Below are positions 29,806 to 34,169 of a stretch of 34,169 nt of DNA, in pieces. The position numbers were made by a program, and so were the translations under genes. The stretch is from Clostridiales bacterium (GTDB lineage: Bacteria; Bacillota; Clostridia; Christensenellales; DTU072), in the NCBI GenBank assembly GCA_012520515.1, contig JAAYOD010000009.1:1-34169 (forward strand). The letters are read 5' to 3'. The notes below the pieces were generated by a model, which was given only the letters and a program-made list of their open reading frames with translations, searched no databases and was not told the origin of the DNA. Positions within the stretch are counted from its first letter, which is position 1. Each line of letters opens with the position of its first letter.

Positions 29806-30762
29806 ATGTATTATGTCGGTATAGATATCGGTGGAATGACTATTAAAGCTGGCCTTGTAGATGAAAATGGGCGTATTTTGGCAAAAAAATCTTGTGCTAC
29901 AAAGCCTGAAAGGCATTATTCTTGTCTAGTTGCCGATATGTACAACCTTTTAGCTAGTCTAGCTCAAGAACAGGGCATAGATTTTGATAAGATTAAAGCA
30001 ATAGGAATAGGTTGTCCAGGCACAGTAAACACTAAAAAAGGCATCATAACTTATTCTGGCAATCTTAATTTTATTAATGTAGATATTATAAAAGAGTTCA
30101 AAAAGCATACAGATTTAGCGGTATGTGTAGGAAATGACGCAAATTGCGCCGCCCTTGGCGAAGTTATGTTTGGTGGTGGTAAAGGCACAAAAAATGCCAT
30201 ACTAATTACGCTAGGCACAGGCGTTGGCACAGGGTTTGTGGTGGACGGCAAGATACTAGAAGGCGTGGACGGCGCAGGTGCGGAAGGCGGACATATTTGT
30301 ATAAAGATGGACGGACAGCAATGTACTTGTGGCGAAAAGGGGTGCTGGGAAGCTTACGCTAGCGCAACGGCGCTTATGCGCATTACTAAAGAAGCTATGA
30401 AAAATAATCCACATTCTTTAATGCATAAAATAGTTTCAGAGCATGGCGAAGTTTCAGGCCGTACTGCATTTTTGGCGTATAAAACAGGCGACAAGGCAGG
30501 CCAAGAAGTAGTAAATGAATATGTTAAAAACATAGCTTGGGGCTTAGTTAATTTAGTAAATATTTTCCGACCTGAAATTATTATGATAGGTGGCGGAGTT
30601 AGTCACGAAGGGGAATATTTTATTAAGATGATAGAAAAAGTGGTTGTAAAGCACGCGTTTGGCGGAAAGTACAATAAAGTTTGCCCCATTGTAGCTGCTG
30701 CCTTAGGCAATGACGCTGGCATTGTGGGTGCGGCGGCTTTGGCTATGCAAGAATTTAATTAA
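29806..30762 (+). CDS. glk: ROK-family glucokinase
   Basis: This 318-residue sugar kinase phosphorylates glucose with ATP. It has the ATP-binding start DIGGMTIKAG (7-16), catalytic base Asp111 (GNDAN), the LGTGVGTG phosphate loop, EGGH (160-163) and the zinc ligands His163, Cys173, Cys175 and Cys180 (CTCGEKGCWE). There is no N-terminal helix-turn-helix, so it is an enzyme rather than a ROK repressor. It would take up the glucose released by the GH13 enzyme at 3314. AAGGAAGGG precedes the ATG. The next gene begins 11 bases after its stop, so it probably leads that operon. Confidence 0.92.
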   Translation: MYYVGIDIGGMTIKAGLVDENGRILAKKSCATKPERHYSCLVADMYNLLASLAQEQGIDFDKIKAIGIGCPGTVNTKKGIITYSGNLNFINVDIIKEFKKHTDLAVCVGNDANCAALGEVMFGGGKGTKNAILITLGTGVGTGFVVDGKILEGVDGAGAEGGHICIKMDGQQCTCGEKGCWEAYASATALMRITKEAMKNNPHSLMHKIVSEHGEVSGRTAFLAYKTGDKAGQEVVNEYVKNIAWGLVNLVNIFRPEIIMIGGGVSHEGEYFIKMIEKVVVKHAFGGKYNKVCPIVAAALGNDAGIVGAAALAMQEFN

Positions 30763-30773
30763 GGAAAAAATAG

Positions 30774-32549
30774 ATGAAAGATAAACTTGATAAAATTTTG
30801 ATGCAGGTAGAAAAGCCTGCCCGTTATACAGGGGGAGAATATAACACCCCCGATATGACAAAGGCGGCGAATTTACGCTACTGCCTATGTTTTACCGATA
30901 TTTATGAAGTGGCTATGAGCAATTTAGGCATAGCCATTTTATATGATATTATGAATGCGCACCCTGATATTATTTGCGAAAGGTGTTTTGCGCCATGGAC
31001 AGACCTTGGTCAAAAGCTAAAGCAAGAAGATATTCCGCTTTTTAGCTTAGAGACAAGAACGCCTATAAAAGACTTTGATGTAATTGGCTTTTCTGTGCCT
31101 TATGAGCTTAGCTACTCCAACATACTATATATGCTAGACTTAGCAAAGATACCCTTTAGAGCGGTAGATAGAGATGAAAATTATCCGCTTATTGTAGGCG
31201 GCGGACCGTCAGCTGCTAACCCAGAGCCTATTATTGATTTTTTTGATGTCTTTTTTATAGGGGAAGGGGAAGAGAGCAATATAAAGTTTTGTGAAATTGT
31301 TATAAAACATAAAGGCGATAAAAAAAGAATACTAGAAGAACTAAGCGGCTTAGACGGCGTATATGTTCCATCGCTTAGTACTATTAAAGATGGCGTATGC
31401 GTAAGCAAGGTAAAAAAGAGCGTTGTAAAAGACTTAGACAGCGCTTCTTTTCCTAAAAAACCGCTAGTTCCGAACATAGCTATTGTGCACGATAGAGCAG
31501 TAGTAGAGCTTTATAGGGGGTGTTACGCAGGTTGCAGGTTTTGCCAAGCGAGCTTTTATTATAGACCCGTTAGGTATAGAGAGCCCGAAAGAGTGGTAGA
31601 TATTGCAAAGACGCTTATAAAAAATACAGGTTTTGACGAAATTAGCTTGTCTAGCTTGTCTACTGGTGACTATGAGAATATAGAGAGCGTTATTTTACAG
31701 CTTAGAGAAATTGCAGAAAAAGAAAATGTGGTCTTGCAAATGCCTAGCTTGCGCCTTGATAGCTTTAATCGTGAGCTTATACAAAACTCCCGACTTAGTT
31801 CTCTTACTTTTGCGCCAGAAGCTGGCACTCAGCGGCTTAGAAATGTCATAAACAAAAATATAACCGATGACGATATAGAAAACTCTATGAAAACAGCTTT
31901 TGAGATAGGTTATCGCACAGTAAAACTTTATTTTATGCTGGGACTTCCTACCGAAACAGACCAAGATGTAATGGGTATTGTGGACATAGTAAAGCGCATA
32001 AGAAGTATTTATATTAATACCACAAAAAGACGGGATATATCTATAAATGTAAGCACTGCTATGTTTGTGCCAAAGCCTTGTACGCCTTTTCAGTGGGCAG
32101 AGCAAATAAGCATAGATGAGATGATACGCAAACAAAATATGCTAAAGAAAGAACTTTTTTATATAAAAGGCGTGCGCTATGCGTGGCACGGCGCTAATGA
32201 CGCTGTTTTGGAAGGAATGTTTGCGCGCGGTTCTAGACAACTTAGCTATGTTATAGAATCGGCATACAATAAAGGCTGTTACTTTGACAGCTGGTCAGAA
32301 CATTTTAAGCCTGAAAAATGGTTTGAAGCCATAAAAGAAAATGGCATAGACATTAACGACTTTACACGGGCAAGGGATTTAAATGAAGTTTTGCCTTGGG
32401 ATTTTATAGATTATGGCGTGAGCAAAGACTATTTAATAAAAGAGTACAAAAAAGCTGTTGAAGGCAAGGTAACTCAAGCTTGCAAATTTAAGTGCAACGC
32501 TTGCGGCGCGCTTAGTCTTGGTAAGTGTCGTATGGCGGTGGAAATATGA
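30774..32549 (+). CDS. B12-binding-like radical SAM protein, TIGR03960 family
   Basis: This 591-residue protein has an N-terminal B12-binding-like Rossmann region (about 95-225, with VGGGPSAANPEP and GEGEE) and a radical SAM core with CYAGCRFC (Cys250, Cys254, Cys257). A C-terminal cysteine cluster (C570, C574, C577, C585) may hold a second cluster or zinc. The His of the usual DxHxxG B12 ligand motif is not evident, so cobalamin binding is uncertain. The reaction is unknown. Its stop overlaps the next ATG by 4 bases; in Clostridia it is found with the DUF2344 and RNase G genes, suggesting a role near rRNA or ribosome maturation (inference). Confidence 0.85.
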   Translation: MKDKLDKILMQVEKPARYTGGEYNTPDMTKAANLRYCLCFTDIYEVAMSNLGIAILYDIMNAHPDIICERCFAPWTDLGQKLKQEDIPLFSLETRTPIKDFDVIGFSVPYELSYSNILYMLDLAKIPFRAVDRDENYPLIVGGGPSAANPEPIIDFFDVFFIGEGEESNIKFCEIVIKHKGDKKRILEELSGLDGVYVPSLSTIKDGVCVSKVKKSVVKDLDSASFPKKPLVPNIAIVHDRAVVELYRGCYAGCRFCQASFYYRPVRYREPERVVDIAKTLIKNTGFDEISLSSLSTGDYENIESVILQLREIAEKENVVLQMPSLRLDSFNRELIQNSRLSSLTFAPEAGTQRLRNVINKNITDDDIENSMKTAFEIGYRTVKLYFMLGLPTETDQDVMGIVDIVKRIRSIYINTTKRRDISINVSTAMFVPKPCTPFQWAEQISIDEMIRKQNMLKKELFYIKGVRYAWHGANDAVLEGMFARGSRQLSYVIESAYNKGCYFDSWSEHFKPEKWFEAIKENGIDINDFTRARDLNEVLPWDFIDYGVSKDYLIKEYKKAVEGKVTQACKFKCNACGALSLGKCRMAVEI

Positions 32550-33208
32550 TCACTATAGCTTTTGAAAAGAAAGATAATGCCATTTATGTTGCCCATACTG
32601 ATATCCTAAGGACACTAAACCGCATATTTAGGCGTGCAGGCATACAAGTTAATTATAGCAAAGGCTTTAACCGCCATATGAGTTTGAAGCTAAGTCAGCC
32701 TCTGCCTTTTGGCATAGCAAGCAAGGAAGAATGGGTGACGGCGGATATAGAAAAAGAATACTCCGAAAAAGAGATTTTGCAACTATTTAATGAAAATAGT
32801 CCGCCATTTTTGACAGCGTACAAAGCCTATAATGTAAAAACCAATCCAAACTTAGGCGGGCAGGTAGTTGCTAGTGATTATTTTATTGCAAGCAAAAAAG
32901 CCATTCAATATAAAGATGAAATTTTATCGGCGCTTAAGACCTTAGAGTATACCATCACCAACAAAAAAGGCATTGAAACAATAAAGCAAGCGGGCAAGCT
33001 TATTTATGAAGTAAAAGTAGATGATAAAGGAATCTATGTTTTATGCGGATTTGGCAACAATAATTTGCGCATTGATTTGCTTAGTGAAAAGCTAAACAGC
33101 CTTTTTGATTTGGATATAACAATTACCGATATTGTAAGGCTTAAGCAGTATGTGGAAAGGGCGGGCAAGCTGCTTTGGGCAAATGAATATGTAAAGAGTT
33201 TGGTATGA
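32546..33208 (+). CDS. DUF2344 / TIGR03936 radical-SAM-linked protein
   Basis: The 220-residue protein begins MITIAFEKKDNAIYVAHTDILRTLNRIFRRAGI, which matches the DUF2344 start including the (S/A)H-x-D motif; the basic NYSKGFNRH and the LPFGIAS segment are also typical. It occurs next to or fused with TIGR03960 radical SAM proteins, and its biochemical role is not known. The ATG at 32546 overlaps the preceding stop (ATGA); an in-frame GTG at 32525 is less likely because GGTGG, the ribosome site, lies after it. It overlaps the RNase G gene by another ATGA. Confidence 0.85.
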   Translation: MITIAFEKKDNAIYVAHTDILRTLNRIFRRAGIQVNYSKGFNRHMSLKLSQPLPFGIASKEEWVTADIEKEYSEKEILQLFNENSPPFLTAYKAYNVKTNPNLGGQVVASDYFIASKKAIQYKDEILSALKTLEYTITNKKGIETIKQAGKLIYEVKVDDKGIYVLCGFGNNNLRIDLLSEKLNSLFDLDITITDIVRLKQYVERAGKLLWANEYVKSLV

Positions 33209-34169
33209 CAAGAAAGGTTTATATAGAGCAAAAAGAAAACTATGTGGAAGTTGCTATATTAGATAAAGAGCTTGAGCATTTTTATAGGTTGCAAAATGAG
33301 CTTTTGACGGGCAGTATTGTGCTTGGCAAGGTCATTAAGTGCATAAAAGAGCTAGGTATTTTTATGGATATCGGCAGAAAAAAAAACGCCTTGCTAAAGT
33401 ATAGAGAAGGGTTAAAGGTTGGCGATATGCTACCTGTATTAATTGTCAGAGAAGAAGAGCAGGAAAAAGGGTGTGCCGTTACCGAAAGGCTTACGCTAGC
33501 TGGTCGCTATGTGGTGCTAAACGACACTAGGGACTATCGTTTTAGCCGAAAACTTAGCCCTGAAAGAGTGGAAGAGTTAAAACAAATAAAACTAGACGAT
33601 AAAAAAGTAGGGATCGTGTTTAGGTCTTCTTGCAAAGATGTGCCAAATGATGTAATTTTTTACCAAGCAAATCAGTTATACCAAAGGTATATAGATATAC
33701 TAAATAGGGCAAGAAACAATACAAAGGTAGAAATTTTGCATCAAGAAAAAGGTATGGATGTAGCTTTAAGATATGCCCACAGCGATGAAGAAATAGTCTA
33801 TGGTTTTGGCAAACTTCAAAAAGAAATAGAAAATATTTTTGAGAGAAAAGTAGAAGTTGAGGGCGTGGAGATTGTCTTTGACAAAACAGAAGCTATGACC
33901 GTCATTGACATAAACAGCCACAAGTTTAATAAAAGATATAAAGATGCAGATACCGCCCACTACTTTGCTAATTTAATTGCGCTAAAGGAAGTGGCTAGGC
34001 AAATTAGATTGCGCAACATAGGCGGTATAATTATGGTGGATATTATTTCTTTAGCTAGCGACAAGCTAAAGTACCAACTGCTAGATGAGTTTAGACAAGA
34101 ACTTCTTAAAGACAATGTCATGGTAAAAGCAAACCTAATAGATTTTTTATCCATGATAGCAATAGTTAG
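33205..34169 (+). CDS. rng: Ribonuclease E/G family endoribonuclease, 3' end cut by window edge
   Basis: The first 321 codons of an RNase G-type enzyme are present, open to the right edge. Residues 36-80 are a compact S1 domain (GSIVLGKVIKCIKELGIFMDIG). RYVVL-x6-YRFSRKLS follows at 102-117, and then the catalytic domain with TEAMTVIDINSHKF (Asp235) and IRLRNIGGIIMVDII (Asp279); the two Asp residues are 44 apart, as in RNase E (D303/D346). It should cleave single-stranded RNA and mature rRNA ends. The start overlaps the DUF2344 stop by ATGA. The CxxC zinc-link and the C-terminus lie beyond the window. In Clostridia rplU-rpmA usually follow. Confidence 0.9.
   Translation, partial: MTRKVYIEQKENYVEVAILDKELEHFYRLQNELLTGSIVLGKVIKCIKELGIFMDIGRKKNALLKYREGLKVGDMLPVLIVREEEQEKGCAVTERLTLAGRYVVLNDTRDYRFSRKLSPERVEELKQIKLDDKKVGIVFRSSCKDVPNDVIFYQANQLYQRYIDILNRARNNTKVEILHQEKGMDVALRYAHSDEEIVYGFGKLQKEIENIFERKVEVEGVEIVFDKTEAMTVIDINSHKFNKRYKDADTAHYFANLIALKEVARQIRLRNIGGIIMVDIISLASDKLKYQLLDEFRQELLKDNVMVKANLIDFLSMIAIV

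Noticed and set aside
31695-32135. 146-residue reverse-strand ORF inside the radical SAM gene
   Set aside because: The composition is Tyr/His/Cys-rich with no recognisable domain, and it lies wholly within a conserved coding region.
1-34169. Mobile elements, prophage, CRISPR arrays, rRNA or genomic-island boundaries
   Set aside because: No transposase, integrase, direct-repeat array or attachment-like repeat next to the tRNA was seen, and base and codon use look uniform across the window.

Overview
The window reads as an AT-rich chromosomal segment of a strictly anaerobic, low-GC Gram-positive bacterium. The best guess is an uncultured gut Clostridia-type Bacillota. Support comes from strong AGGAGG-type ribosome sites, sigma-A-type promoters, short U-tailed terminators, a secA-prfB pair without SecB/SecM context, a high-molecular-weight rubredoxin, a DUF975 protein, and a radical-SAM (TIGR03960)/DUF2344/RNase G gene trio typical of Clostridia. 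No insertion sequence, prophage, CRISPR array or rRNA was seen. Both edges cut genes: guaA on the left, the RNase G gene on the right.

Layout. 1-2.3 kb: the end of GMP synthase and a convergent F420-ligase-family gene. 2.4-5.6 kb: an operon of an esterase, a GH13 oligo-1,6-glucosidase and a flavin reductase-rubredoxin. 5.6-9.9 kb: a small hypothetical gene, then a sugar block with a cytosolic GH127 beta-L-arabinofuranosidase, a GtrA-like membrane protein and an MFS sugar transporter. 9.9-13.5 kb: a small rubredoxin-like protein divergent from dnaX, then a lipoprotein M1-type metallopeptidase. 13.5-18.7 kb: a 374-base gene-free stretch with a predicted small RNA or attenuator, then secA-prfB-tsaD. 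18.7-21.9 kb: a LURP-one-related protein, an unassigned ferritin-like di-iron protein, mnmA and tRNA-Arg(CCG). 22.0-25.6 kb: a four-domain sulfur/thiol oxidoreductase, a Crp/Fnr regulator and a thioredoxin. 25.7-29.7 kb: a fused ABC-FtsX exporter and a DUF975 protein. 29.8-34.2 kb: ROK glucokinase, radical-SAM protein, DUF2344 protein and RNase G.

The most coherent new signal is the 22.0-25.6 kb block. The Crp/Fnr gene lies between two transcription units that each carry a TGTGA-N5-TCACA palindrome about 41-42 bases upstream of the predicted start, the class II activator position. The regulator has the R-E-x3-R recognition helix that reads TGTGA in Crp. The targets are a CoA-disulfide-reductase/rhodanese/TusA/DsrE fusion and thioredoxin, so this looks like a compact thiol or sulfane-sulfur regulon. 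Together with two rubredoxin-domain proteins and the ferritin-like protein, it suggests a notable redox-defence content for an anaerobe.

Other signals to follow up: an A AAA AAG slippery site in dnaX that would yield a gamma-length product, a probably leaderless dnaX transcript sharing a palindromic -35 box with its divergent neighbour, and the unannotated RNA upstream of secA.
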